Assembly: GCA_913062745.1 (NCBI GenBank)
Contig: CAJXXJ010000079.1
Location: forward strand, 1-10,236
DNA length: 10,236 bases
Direction: 5' to 3'
DNA from: an uncultured Phaeodactylibacter sp.
GTDB lineage: Bacteria; Bacteroidota; Bacteroidia; Chitinophagales; Saprospiraceae
Shown here: positions 1 through 7,334 of the stretch, in pieces
Position numbering within the stretch: position 1 is the first letter of the stretch
Layout of the letters: each line of letters begins with the position of its first letter
Program-made: the position numbers and the translations under genes
Notes under the pieces: model-generated
What the model was told of the DNA's origin: nothing
Databases searched by the model: none
What the model saw: the letters and a program-made list of their open reading frames with translations, nothing else

Positions 1-1209
1 GGCTGCTAGGGGGCGGGTAAGGTCAGGGTGCTGCAGGAATACGGTGGCTTTCAGGGTATGAATGCCGCGAGTCAGGTCCTGCTCATCAAGATCGAGTTCG
101 AACGGCTTTTCGATACCGCCGTAAAGCGGAATATCTCCGATATTGATATCCCGGTAGCCGGGGTGCACATAAGTCAGGTTGATGTAGGGGTTGAACTGAC
201 TGCACTCCGTATCCGGCGGCAGCATCACACTCCCGCGGATGGTTTTGCCCGTGAGCGTGGCAATAGCTGTAGCGCCGCAGACCTCCGGTACTCTGACTGC
301 TGCTGCCGGCTGCTGCCGGTATGGGGAGGGCAGGTTGCCGGAGCGCTGTGTAAAGCGGTCTTCGGCGGCTTCCCCTACCTGTATCTTTGTGCCGAGGGTG
401 CTGATGACCGGCATAGAGCAGTTTTCGCCCCAGGCCAGTACCCGCAGGTAGTATTCGCCCGGGTTGATCATACACAGAGGCTCCGTGCGTGGAGAAACGC
501 CGAGCGCGGCTTGCGGGCGGCCATCCACGCGGGTGGACTGCCATTTGCCGTCTTCGGTGCGGACTTCCACGCTGAAATCCCAGGGCACGCCCTGGCAGTT
601 GTTGCACAGTATAATGACGGCGGGTCGGTTGAGGGCACCACAGTAGCCGACCGGGTCTACCTGAATATTCAGGGATGGGTCTTCGCAGGGAGGAGCCTGC
701 TGTGGCTGTGGCGGTTGGTTGTAAGCTTGTGGAGCAGGAGCCGCCGGCACTGACTTTTCTGCCAGCTGCGGCGTTGTTTCTGCCGTACTGCCCGGGTAGC
801 GGTAGTGCTCCCGGATGACTTTTCCTTCAAATTTGCGCACCAGCGCGGAAGGCTGTTGATAGTCGACACCAATATTATAAAAATGGCGCGGCGAAAGCCC
901 GGTCAGCAGGACGGTATCCCGATGCCGGTTGCCGATGGTATGCAAGCCGCGCATCAGCATCTTTTCTTCACTGTCCTGCAGGTTGGCCCCGAGGTCCTGT
1001 ATCCAGACGGAAAGTTCGAGCTCGCGGATTTTGCTGTGGGTAAAGTGAAAAACCAGCTGTACTTCACCGGGCACCTGAGTAGGCGTGAGCCGGGCAAAGA
1101 ACTGCGGTTCTTCCTTTTCAAAGATGCCGGAAAGGCTTTGTGCATAAATGCTGCCTGAAATCAATAGCAAGCAGGCTAATAGGAGCGTAGATGGGATGTA
1201 CTTTTTCAT
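1..1209 (-). CDS. Secreted Cys-containing protein of unknown family, C-terminus beyond the window
   Basis: Reading the minus strand from the ATG at 1209 gives 403 codons with no stop before the left edge, so the gene is cut off by the window. The product starts MKKYIPSTLLLAC and has a clear signal peptide ending near residue 23 (SIYA before QS), so it is exported; the AC at residues 12-13 makes a poor lipobox because the hydrophobic stretch before it is too short. Residues about 25-145 alternate in a beta-rich pattern. Residues about 150-175 are a Pro/Gln/Ala-rich linker. The rest is beta-rich and carries about seven scattered cysteines (for example VGYCGA, ILCNNC, GENCSM, EVCGAT), which suggests disulphides in a periplasmic or surface domain. 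I do not recognise the family. No Shine-Dalgarno sequence precedes the ATG. It lies about 400 bases beyond the glucosaminidase pair on the same strand, so co-transcription is uncertain. Gene call is strong; function unknown. Confidence 0.85.
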   Translation of the reverse strand, partial: MKKYIPSTLLLACLLLISGSIYAQSLSGIFEKEEPQFFARLTPTQVPGEVQLVFHFTHSKIRELELSVWIQDLGANLQDSEEKMLMRGLHTIGNRHRDTVLLTGLSPRHFYNIGVDYQQPSALVRKFEGKVIREHYRYPGSTAETTPQLAEKSVPAAPAPQAYNQPPQPQQAPPCEDPSLNIQVDPVGYCGALNRPAVIILCNNCQGVPWDFSVEVRTEDGKWQSTRVDGRPQAALGVSPRTEPLCMINPGEYYLRVLAWGENCSMPVISTLGTKIQVGEAAEDRFTQRSGNLPSPYRQQPAAAVRVPEVCGATAIATLTGKTIRGSVMLPPDTECSQFNPYINLTYVHPGYRDINIGDIPLYGGIEKPFELDLDEQDLTRGIHTLKATVFLQHPDLTRPLAA

Positions 1210-1283
1210 ATCAATTGCTATGTGCTTTTGCTGCCCGAAGCGCAAGCCCCGGCCGGCAGTGGCTGAGTAATCATTGAAAACAT

Positions 1284-1323
1284 AAGCTTCTGGCTTACGA
1301 ATAGTTGTACGCAAAGCCAGCTT
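1284..1323. repeat. Imperfect inverted repeat upstream of the secreted-protein gene
   Basis: The left arm AAGCT-tct-GGCTT (1284-1296) pairs with AAGCC-AGCTT (1314-1323), giving ten base pairs with a three-base bulge and a 17-base loop. It lies 75-114 bases upstream of the minus-strand start at 1209. It could be a regulatory site or leader hairpin, or chance. Confidence 0.3.
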
Positions 1324-1370
1324 TAACCCTGTTGGGTGACTTCAAATGGTGTCCTCAAGTAGTGCAGTTG

Positions 1371-1385
1371 CCGTTCCGTGAACGG
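1371..1385. repeat. Short perfect inverted repeat CCGTTC-CGT-GAACGG
   Basis: Six-base arms flank a three-base centre. An overlapping pair CGTGAA (1377-1382) and TTCACG (1404-1409) gives an alternative pairing. No T-run follows on either strand, so it is not a typical intrinsic terminator. It may be a protein-binding site or chance. Confidence 0.3.
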
Positions 1386-1540
1386 ATAGGGAGGTGCCCC
1401 TGATTCACGAATACCGCGTTGACATTAACCTATACGATCAGACGGAGCAGCCAGTAAAGGTAACGGGCCGAAGGGGCTGCAGCGCCGGTTTTCGTGTACA
1501 GGTATCAGGCAAATCAGGTCGTCTCATAGCCGTTACCGGG

Positions 1541-1570
1541 CACAAATATAACATATTGTTCATATTTGTG
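1541..1570. repeat. AT-rich inverted repeat with 13-bp stem
   Basis: CACAAATAT (1541-1549) pairs with ATATTTGTG (1562-1570). Inside it AACA (1550-1553) pairs with TGTT (1557-1560) around a TAT loop, leaving a single unpaired C at 1561. The stem is therefore 9 plus 4 base pairs. It sits 49 bases past the stop codon of the minus-strand gene at 1619. No T-run follows on the minus strand, and the stem is AT-rich, which argues against an ordinary intrinsic terminator. The minus strand of the left arm reads TATATTTG (1550 to 1543), an exact match to the Bacteroidota -7 consensus TAnnTTTG, but I see no TTG at the right spacing. A dyad operator is the other reading. Confidence 0.5.
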
Positions 1571-1618
1571 ACATTTGCAAGGCATTGATTTCCTGAATTT
1601 AACAGCTTACGCCAAAAT

Positions 1619-2689
1619 TTATTTCTGGCCATCCCGGGCAATCCGGTGCTCCCGCAGCTTTCGCTGGTACAGCTCCTGCCGGGCCTGTGCGTTCTCGGGC
1701 CGCGTGATATCCGACAGCTTGCCGGCATCGGCGTGGTCCGGATTGATGCGGCGGCCCATCAGTCCGATGTTGTGCTGCATCGTCTCTCCGGTTTCCTGGT
1801 TGGTCTCCTCTACCAGGGCCTCCATATCCTCCTCGCTGATATACTCGCCGCTGCGCAGTTTGCGCCTGGCAATTTCGCGGGCTACTTCCCGGCCTACCTC
1901 TTCTTCGTAGAAGGCCTCCCACTCTTCCAGGGCGGGGTCTTCTTCCTGCGCTTCAGAGCGCTGCTCCGGCTGCCGGGGTGCCGCTTCCCGCTTTTCCACA
2001 CGGCGGGAGGTGACTGCATCAGCCACTTCTGCCGAGCGGCGCTCCGTATCTGTACGGTTAAGGAGGCGATCGGTTACAATTTCATCCTGTTCATTTAAGC
2101 CAAACCTGCTAAGCTGCGCCATCAGGCCCTGCTCAGAAAAGCGGCTGTAGCGGCCCAGCCCCTGCGCCCAGCGCTCGCTGTTGGCTGAATACTTAAAATA
2201 GGCCCGCATGGCGTCCTGTGGTACTTCCTGCTTGAGGCGGGAGAGGGGGGCGACTACCTCCTGCAGCAGCTCCTGCCGGGAGTCGATGCGCTTGCCCTGA
2301 TGCCTTGCTTCCAGTCCGGCAGCCAGTGTGATGCCAGCCGGCACCCCACGCTGCAGGGCCTGCTCGCGGGCAAAACCGGCAAATTGCTCCACCCATTCCT
2401 TATCGCTCATAGCCGGGCGCTTGCGCTGAGAAGAAGAGCGGTAGTCGGGCCGCTCCGTTGCAGTACGGTCAAGGTCTATGGTGCGGGTCTCGTGTCGGTT
2501 TTCCTGCCCGTCATTTTCGGGCATTCGGCTATCGAGAGTATGTGCGGTCTGGTTTTTGTCCATCACTACTTTGATGCCGGCCTTATCCATAAAGCCGATG
2601 AGGAGGATAAGGGCGGTGATAGCGCCCAACAACTTTAACAGGCCGCCCAGGCTGTTCTGACGGGTAGATTGCGGATACTGATGTTTCAT
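1619..2689 (-). CDS. Membrane-anchored protein with a reduced glucosaminidase-like domain
   Basis: The product has 356 residues. It has a short cytoplasmic N-terminus, one transmembrane segment at about 14-34 (rich in L, I and A) and a charged, probably disordered linker at about 40-93. Residues about 95-205 resemble both ends of a GH73 glucosaminidase domain: GVPAGITLAAGLEARHQG (115-132) matches the family's PASI-LAQ-LES-G core with Glu127 at the catalytic glutamate position, and RWAQGLGRYSRF near 173-184 matches the family's C-terminal WA-GL-K-GY region. The central NNHFGIK and aromatic-rich parts seen in the neighbouring gene are missing, and the serine and glycine around the glutamate are changed, so activity is doubtful. 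Residues about 215-356 are highly charged, probably helical. It starts 12 bases after the stop of the intact enzyme gene, so the two are likely co-transcribed. The gene is secure; the domain assignment is by pattern only, and it could be a regulator or scaffold derived from the enzyme. Confidence 0.8.
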   Translation of the reverse strand: MKHQYPQSTRQNSLGGLLKLLGAITALILLIGFMDKAGIKVVMDKNQTAHTLDSRMPENDGQENRHETRTIDLDRTATERPDYRSSSQRKRPAMSDKEWVEQFAGFAREQALQRGVPAGITLAAGLEARHQGKRIDSRQELLQEVVAPLSRLKQEVPQDAMRAYFKYSANSERWAQGLGRYSRFSEQGLMAQLSRFGLNEQDEIVTDRLLNRTDTERRSAEVADAVTSRRVEKREAAPRQPEQRSEAQEEDPALEEWEAFYEEEVGREVAREIARRKLRSGEYISEEDMEALVEETNQETGETMQHNIGLMGRRINPDHADAGKLSDITRPENAQARQELYQRKLREHRIARDGQK

Positions 2690-2701
2690 GGTAATAATGA
2701 A

Positions 2702-3721
2702 TTAGTGGTTAAATAATTCCGGATGGTCTTCGAGCTGTTGCAGCAAGTCCAGGTCGAACCGCCAGAGCTCGTAAGTTTCTATAAGGTACGTGATTTTTTT
2801 GTGGTAAGTAGGGCTCGTTGCGTAACCGGCCATCTTCAGCCCGGCAGCGCAGGCTGCGTAGTAGGGAACGTAAGTCTCGCCGCCGTAGAATTGCTCCGGG
2901 GCGATGCCGCTGGCGGGTAAGTACTGCCGGGCGGCCTGCCGGATGTCGTAGTGCTTGCCGGGAGGGAACGCTTCCCATATCCAACTATAGCATCCGATGC
3001 GGCCGGGGGTGCACTTACGGCTCAGCAACTGGCTGTGCCGCTCGTAGCTGTCGGCTACGTTGTGATAAGTTTCAAAGCGGTCGTAGGTGTGGTCATCGTG
3101 AAAGCGGAATGCGCCTACTGCGGGGGCGACGGGCAAAAACTCCCGGTCGTATAGCTTCTCGATCCTGCCGGCACGTATTTTTTCCCGGGCGCTACGGCCC
3201 GGCCGGGCTTTGATGCCAAAGTGGTTATTGGTGGCTTTCGCCAAATCAGAACGGCCGGCCCGCGATTCCAGCAGGGCCTGTGCCAGTTTGATGCTTGCCG
3301 GCACTTTGCTGAAGAGCATATCGCGCATGGCGTCAGCGGCGTGCCGGTCAATGTAATCCGTGAAGTAGCGTGCCTGCCGGGTTTTGGCTTTGGAAAACTG
3401 AAGTTTGTCCAGGATGGTCTCAGCAGACCAGCTCACCGCAATCTGGCCAGGCAGGCGGTGCCGTACTTTTTTTGCTGCCCCGCTGCTCTCCTCCAGCGTC
3501 AGAAACTGCTGTACCGTCTGCTCCGACAAGCCACCGATAGCCGCAAGGCCTAGCCGGTAGTTGCCGGTTATCTCACGTATGACGGGCAGCTCCGCCCATT
3601 CTGACCAGTGGTTTTGGTAGACATACAGGCCTCCGAAAAGCGCTACCAGCAGAAGCAGGGTAGCTGCCAGGCCGTGAAGAATTTGAAAAGCTCCGCCGAA
3701 TAAGCCGCGCAGCGCGCTCAT
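2702..3721 (-). CDS. Membrane-anchored GH73-type N-acetylglucosaminidase (peptidoglycan hydrolase)
   Basis: I start this gene at the ATG at 3721 (MSALRG), giving 339 residues; the in-frame TTG at 3727 would add only two residues and is less likely. One transmembrane segment lies at about 14-34, so the catalytic part should face the periplasm. The family core PASIKLAQALLESRAGRS (141-158) includes the expected catalytic Glu152, followed by NNHFGIK (165-171), an aromatic segment RFETYHNVADSYERHS (215-230) and GYATSPTYHKKI (299-310) near the end. These mark a glucosaminidase of the FlgJ/AcmA type that cleaves N-acetylglucosamine-containing glycan strands. Relative to compact family members there is an extra stretch at about 235-290 between the SxxxH motif and the C-terminal GY motif, including WIWEAF and YLPASG, plus an unassigned region at about 40-115 after the membrane anchor. 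It heads a likely two-gene operon with the divergent copy downstream. The role is probably wall remodelling; the exact process cannot be told from here. Confidence 0.88.
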   Translation of the reverse strand: MSALRGLFGGAFQILHGLAATLLLLVALFGGLYVYQNHWSEWAELPVIREITGNYRLGLAAIGGLSEQTVQQFLTLEESSGAAKKVRHRLPGQIAVSWSAETILDKLQFSKAKTRQARYFTDYIDRHAADAMRDMLFSKVPASIKLAQALLESRAGRSDLAKATNNHFGIKARPGRSAREKIRAGRIEKLYDREFLPVAPAVGAFRFHDDHTYDRFETYHNVADSYERHSQLLSRKCTPGRIGCYSWIWEAFPPGKHYDIRQAARQYLPASGIAPEQFYGGETYVPYYAACAAGLKMAGYATSPTYHKKITYLIETYELWRFDLDLLQQLEDHPELFNH

Positions 3722-4060
3722 TGTCAACTTTTTGGCAAAGATAGAAAATATGAATGGCTAAGTGTTAACGCCCCATGCCCGCCATGCTGCCGGGTCGAAC
3801 CGTACTTTCCCACTCCTTATATTATAACTGCCTCACAGTTATTCTTGCCTGCCTATCAAAAAACTAGCCCTCCGGCCGCTCACTTTCTCTGCAAAATGTA
3901 CTACTTTTACATCCGCTCTGCAAAGCGGGGCAACCATCATAATCTCCACACACCCACACACCTGCCGGGCAGCGCTTCCGGACAGGACCCCCATTAACGA
4001 TATAATAAGGGCCGGCCAGATATGCGGCAGGCCATATGACCGCCGTCAAACGCTAACTGG
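3722..4060. other. Divergent intergenic region
   Basis: About 340 bases separate the minus-strand glucosaminidase operon from the plus-strand surface-protein cluster, so both promoters should be here. A -7-like element for the minus strand is listed separately. For the plus strand only partial matches were seen (TACTTTTA at 3902-3909, without a good -33 element). A nine-base direct repeat CTCTGCAAA occurs at 3887-3895 and 3916-3924, 29 bases apart. A minus-strand frame of 61 codons here has no support as a gene. Confidence 0.5.
3736..3743 (-). promoter_or_regulatory. Candidate -7 element for the glucosaminidase operon
   Basis: The minus strand reads TATCTTTG, an exact match to the Bacteroidota sigma-factor -7 consensus TAnnTTTG. 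It ends 14 bases before the ATG at 3721, giving a very short leader. The -33 side is weak: the best candidate is TTA at 3768-3766, 22 bases upstream, instead of TTG at 19-21. Confidence 0.35.
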
Positions 4061-6322
4061 ATGGACGTAAAGCTATTACTGCCTGTACTCTGCATTTTGG
4101 GAATGATCGCCTGTAGCAATGCTTCTGCACAGTCGGCCCCGGTTGTGCTTAGCAACTGCGGGCAGGCTTACATCGACCCGCAGGATAACAACAACGGCAG
4201 CAGCAACCAAAACCGCGATACGCTGCTCTATACCGAATTCTTCTCTGCCGGGCCACAGCGCTACGGCTACCTCGTGGACGTCAACGCCTTCGGCGGGCAG
4301 CAGGTAGACCGCGTGGAGGTGCTGGCGATCCTGCCGGACAGCAGCCGGAAAAGCCTCGGGCAGCTCAGCTTTGGCAATTGCCTGAATTGTGTGAATGGCT
4401 TTGCGCTGCTGGATGGTGCCACCCTCCTGGTAGAGGAAGTGAGCGATATCAACACGATGAATATGTGGATTCAGTCGCAGGGGCAGCCCGACTTTGCGCT
4501 GCCGGGTAATCTGCAGACCCTGGCCGGCGTTGGCCGTTTGAGCGGCGAGGTCCCGTTTTGTGCCATCGGCTGGGAAGTGGCGTACAGTGTGTACAGCGAC
4601 CCCGGTAATGCCTCTACAGAATTTTCTACCTACATACACTGCCTGGAGCCTTTACAGGCCTGCCCGGTAGAAGCCAGCCTGCAGCTCAACTGCAACGAGG
4701 GGCTGATTGAGATGTCGGCGGTATTGCCCGACGGCTGCTTCGCGGATGGCTACACCGCCTCCTGGTCGGACGGCCATGGCTGGCAACAGGACGGAACTGC
4801 CGCAGAGCGTAGCCTGGATGGCAACGAAGGCTGGTATTACTTCCGGGCTGAGGATGACTGCTGCACGATACTGGATTCTTTTCGGGTAGAAAACCCGGAC
4901 TTTGCGGATGCTGGGCCGGACGTTACCCTTTGCGAGGGTGAGCCTTTTCAGCTGGCAGGCACCGGCGGGCAGGGGCATTTCTGGACCAGCCCGTCAGGAC
5001 AGATGCTGGCAGACAGCCTTTTGGTTTTTACCGACATCGGCCCGGATGTGGCTGGCCGCTATATTTTGCATGCTTTTAACGAAGCCGGCTGCGAAGATAC
5101 GGATACCCTGCAGCTTTCTGTGCGCGTGCCTCCCCTTCCGCAACCAGCCCTGAGCGGGAGTTGCGTGGGCGATACGCTTGAGCTGCTGGTACTGAACGAA
5201 GCGGCTTTCGCCGAAACCAACTGGTTTACCCCCCTCGGACCGCCCCTTTCCTCCCCGGTTTTACCAGATTTTCAGCCATCGCAATCTGGTTTTTACACGC
5301 TGCAGGGCATCGACAGCCTGGGCTGTACCGCACAATCAGAATTGCTGGTGGAGGCGAGCCCTCCGCCCCCGCTCATCTACACGGTGGAGGAAACCTGCGA
5401 TACCGCCTTCGTCTACTTTGGAGGGGATGGCCTGAGCTACGAATGGGAAGGCAACAGCGTCAGCCAGCTGGCTACCGCTACCGGCGGGGCGTTCCTCATC
5501 ACCGTGGAGGACAGCCTGGGCTGCACTACCGAAGAAACGCTGGAAATACCGGAACCCGACGGGCCAGAGGTGCAGCTGTTGGTGGATCAGCCGGTGTGCC
5601 CGGGCGAACGGGGGGCACTGGAAATCGTGCTGCACAGCGAAGCCCGGCAAGCCATCTTTTCGCTGGACGGCGGGGAGCGCTACACGCTGAACGACGAGTT
5701 TAAAAACCTGCAGCCCGGCGACTATCAGCTGCTGGTGCGGGATGCGCTGGATTGCATACAGACCTTCAACTTCAACATACAACAGCCGGATAGCATGGGC
5801 GTGGCGCTGAACTACGAGCCAATTGTAGTGCGGCCGACCACACCCGTGGAATTGCAAGCCACCACGGTGGGAGATATCGTGCGCTATCAGTGGGTACCGG
5901 ACGAGATCGACTCTGGCGCTGAGCGGACAACTTTCGAGGCTACCGGCAATATGGATATCCGCGTTATTGTGGAAGACGCACGGGGCTGCCTGGCCTCAGC
6001 TGCGCTCCCGCTGACGGTAGAGCTCGGGCCCGTTTACGCCCCTTCCGCCTTTTCGCCCAACGGAGACGGGCGGAACGACCGCTTCACCGTCTTCAGTGAT
6101 CTGGGCTCCGGAGAAGTTTTGGAGCGGCTGGAGGTATACGACCGCTGGGGCGGGCTGGTGTACCGCGTGGAGGAAGCACCCTTGAACGACTTGGCCTACG
6201 GCTGGGATGGCACCCGGATGGGGGAGCCGCTCAACGCCGGGCTGTACGCTTTTTATGCCCTGGTACGGTACCCCAATGGCTACCGCCGGGTGGTAAAGGG
6301 AGATATTCAACTAATTCGATAA
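4061..6322 (+). CDS. Multi-domain surface protein with type IX secretion (type B) C-terminal sorting domain
   Basis: The product has 753 residues. An N-terminal signal peptide (MDVKLLLPVLCILGMIACS, probable cleavage after ASA at 23) directs export; the GMIAC sequence is only a marginal lipobox. Residues about 25-200 form a unique N-terminal domain with several cysteines. Residues about 280-655 contain tandem immunoglobulin/PKD- or SprB-like modules, each closing with a conserved pattern such as EAGCED (341), SLGCTA (419), SLGCTT (486), ALDCIQ (562) and ARGCLA (640). The last 96 residues (658-753), beginning VYAPSAFSPNGDGRNDRF and including EVYDRWGGLVYR, YGWDG and NAGLYAFYALV, are a textbook gliding-motility-associated C-terminal domain (CHU_C, TIGR04131 type), which targets proteins through the Por/Gld type IX secretion system to the cell surface. 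No catalytic motif was seen, so adhesion or a structural surface role is the likeliest, by inference. It heads a cluster with two putative outer-membrane proteins, the next gene starting one base after its stop. No Shine-Dalgarno sequence is visible before the ATG. Confidence 0.92.
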   Translation: MDVKLLLPVLCILGMIACSNASAQSAPVVLSNCGQAYIDPQDNNNGSSNQNRDTLLYTEFFSAGPQRYGYLVDVNAFGGQQVDRVEVLAILPDSSRKSLGQLSFGNCLNCVNGFALLDGATLLVEEVSDINTMNMWIQSQGQPDFALPGNLQTLAGVGRLSGEVPFCAIGWEVAYSVYSDPGNASTEFSTYIHCLEPLQACPVEASLQLNCNEGLIEMSAVLPDGCFADGYTASWSDGHGWQQDGTAAERSLDGNEGWYYFRAEDDCCTILDSFRVENPDFADAGPDVTLCEGEPFQLAGTGGQGHFWTSPSGQMLADSLLVFTDIGPDVAGRYILHAFNEAGCEDTDTLQLSVRVPPLPQPALSGSCVGDTLELLVLNEAAFAETNWFTPLGPPLSSPVLPDFQPSQSGFYTLQGIDSLGCTAQSELLVEASPPPPLIYTVEETCDTAFVYFGGDGLSYEWEGNSVSQLATATGGAFLITVEDSLGCTTEETLEIPEPDGPEVQLLVDQPVCPGERGALEIVLHSEARQAIFSLDGGERYTLNDEFKNLQPGDYQLLVRDALDCIQTFNFNIQQPDSMGVALNYEPIVVRPTTPVELQATTVGDIVRYQWVPDEIDSGAERTTFEATGNMDIRVIVEDARGCLASAALPLTVELGPVYAPSAFSPNGDGRNDRFTVFSDLGSGEVLERLEVYDRWGGLVYRVEEAPLNDLAYGWDGTRMGEPLNAGLYAFYALVRYPNGYRRVVKGDIQLIR

Positions 6323-6323
6323 A

Positions 6324-7301
6324 ATGCCTATGCGCTACCTGATTGCTTTCCATTTGATATTTGCCGTGCTCTCCCTCTCCGGGCAGGCCTTCGAGTTTGG
6401 TATGGAGACGACCACCGGTATTTCCTACGGTACCTTTCAGGGTGAGCTGTCAGAGATGGTCGGCTTTTCAGAAATTGAGATTGCAGAGTCGGAGGTAGAC
6501 AGCGCTTTCGCTTTCTTCGACCTGAATGCCCCCGGCTGGCTGAAGAATTTATTTCCCGGCCTGCGCATTGAGGTAGACCAGGAGATCGCCCGGCGGCAGC
6601 GGCGCAATGTACGGATGGCGCGTTTCTTCGTGCGCTGGAAGTTCCTGGGAGCAAGCGTAGCGGTATCGGATCCCAGGTTTATCGATAAATCAGAAAGCAA
6701 AAAGCTGAAAAACCAGGTCAGGTCGGTGCGCCTGGCCGTACAGGGCGAAGCAGAACAGCTGGCGGAACACCTCGCACAGCTGGCTATTGAAGACGCCGGG
6801 CGGCCGCAGCCGTTTTTCCCCAATCGTTACGATGCGGAGGTACATGTGCACCTGAAGCGGCTGTTGCTCGGGGACAACCCACTGCTGGAGTGGGGTAAGC
6901 AGCGTCAGCATTCGCTTGACCTGGAGGTGGTCTCCGGCTTCAGGATAAGTGCTGACCCCTCTCCTGCGGTAGACTTGGGTAATGTGCTCTTTATCAGTGA
7001 AAAGCTGGACAGCCTGCTGGAAGGCGGCCTGCTGGCCCCGGTGGAAGAAACAACAGATCAGGTGGCCGAAGCGCTGCAAAATATTGTTTTTGGAAAATTT
7101 CGCGACCCACGGACCATCCCTTCGCTGGGTTGGTTCGCCCGTGTCAGCCTGCCCGTCAATTTCGGAGGGAGTTTCTCTGTGGTGGCGGCGGCTGATTTAG
7201 GCGTAAGCCGGCACACCGTAGTGCGCGGCACCCGCCCTATATTTTTATCGCAAGCACAAATTGGGCTGCGTTGGCGTACCGGCTTCGGCTGGAAACGGTG
7301 A
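6324..7301 (+). CDS. Exported protein, probable outer-membrane beta-barrel, family not recognised
   Basis: The product has 325 residues with a signal peptide (MPMRYLIAFHLIFAVLSLSG, cleavage probably after SGQA at 22). The ATG at 6330 is an alternative start that would remove two residues. The mature part shows alternating polar/hydrophobic strands typical of a barrel: FFVRWKFLGASVAV (101-114), DLEVVSGFRIS (199-209), WFARVSLPVNFGGSFSVVAAADLGV (270-294, a strand pair) and a last strand QIGLRWRTGFGWKR. Between strands are amphipathic helical insertions (about 139-156 and 224-256). It lacks the features I associate with PorP/SprF. The start is one base after the stop of the T9SS surface-protein gene, implying translational coupling and a shared job, perhaps anchoring or export of that protein. 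Function is inference. Confidence 0.8.
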   Translation: MPMRYLIAFHLIFAVLSLSGQAFEFGMETTTGISYGTFQGELSEMVGFSEIEIAESEVDSAFAFFDLNAPGWLKNLFPGLRIEVDQEIARRQRRNVRMARFFVRWKFLGASVAVSDPRFIDKSESKKLKNQVRSVRLAVQGEAEQLAEHLAQLAIEDAGRPQPFFPNRYDAEVHVHLKRLLLGDNPLLEWGKQRQHSLDLEVVSGFRISADPSPAVDLGNVLFISEKLDSLLEGGLLAPVEETTDQVAEALQNIVFGKFRDPRTIPSLGWFARVSLPVNFGGSFSVVAAADLGVSRHTVVRGTRPIFLSQAQIGLRWRTGFGWKR

Positions 7302-7334
7302 CGCAAGGCCAAACTTACTGTCAACAAATAAATA

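Larger units (their letters stand above)
1210..1618. other. Intergenic region without a convincing gene
   Basis: About 400 bases lie between two minus-strand genes. A plus-strand reading frame at 1394-1588 (64 codons) has no recognisable product, no leader and no neighbour that supports it, so I do not call it. The stretch holds three inverted repeats listed separately (1284-1323, 1371-1385, 1541-1570). It should contain the promoter of the minus-strand gene starting at 1209, but I found no good TTG/TAnnTTTG pair close to that start. No tRNA-like cloverleaf was seen. Confidence 0.6.

Noticed and set aside
28..753. Plus-strand open frame of 241 codons
   Set aside because: It lies opposite the secreted-protein gene, has no signal or domain, and the minus-strand frame has a signal peptide and coherent protein composition.
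1394..1588. Small plus-strand frame of 64 codons
   Set aside because: No recognisable product, no plausible leader, and it includes the AT-rich dyad; more likely non-coding.
3722..3727. TTG start codon for the glucosaminidase gene
   Set aside because: An ATG two codons downstream at 3721 is a better start and leaves the membrane anchor intact.
4116..4132. Lipoprotein processing at the cysteine of the large surface protein
   Set aside because: The GMIAC sequence is a poor lipobox, and a normal cleavage site (ASA/QS) follows; proteins with this C-terminal domain are exported by type IX secretion after ordinary signal peptide removal.
4901..5994. DNA tandem repeats behind the module repeats of the surface protein
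   Set aside because: The modules share protein-level patterns (GC near each end), but the DNA is too divergent to call a nucleotide repeat.
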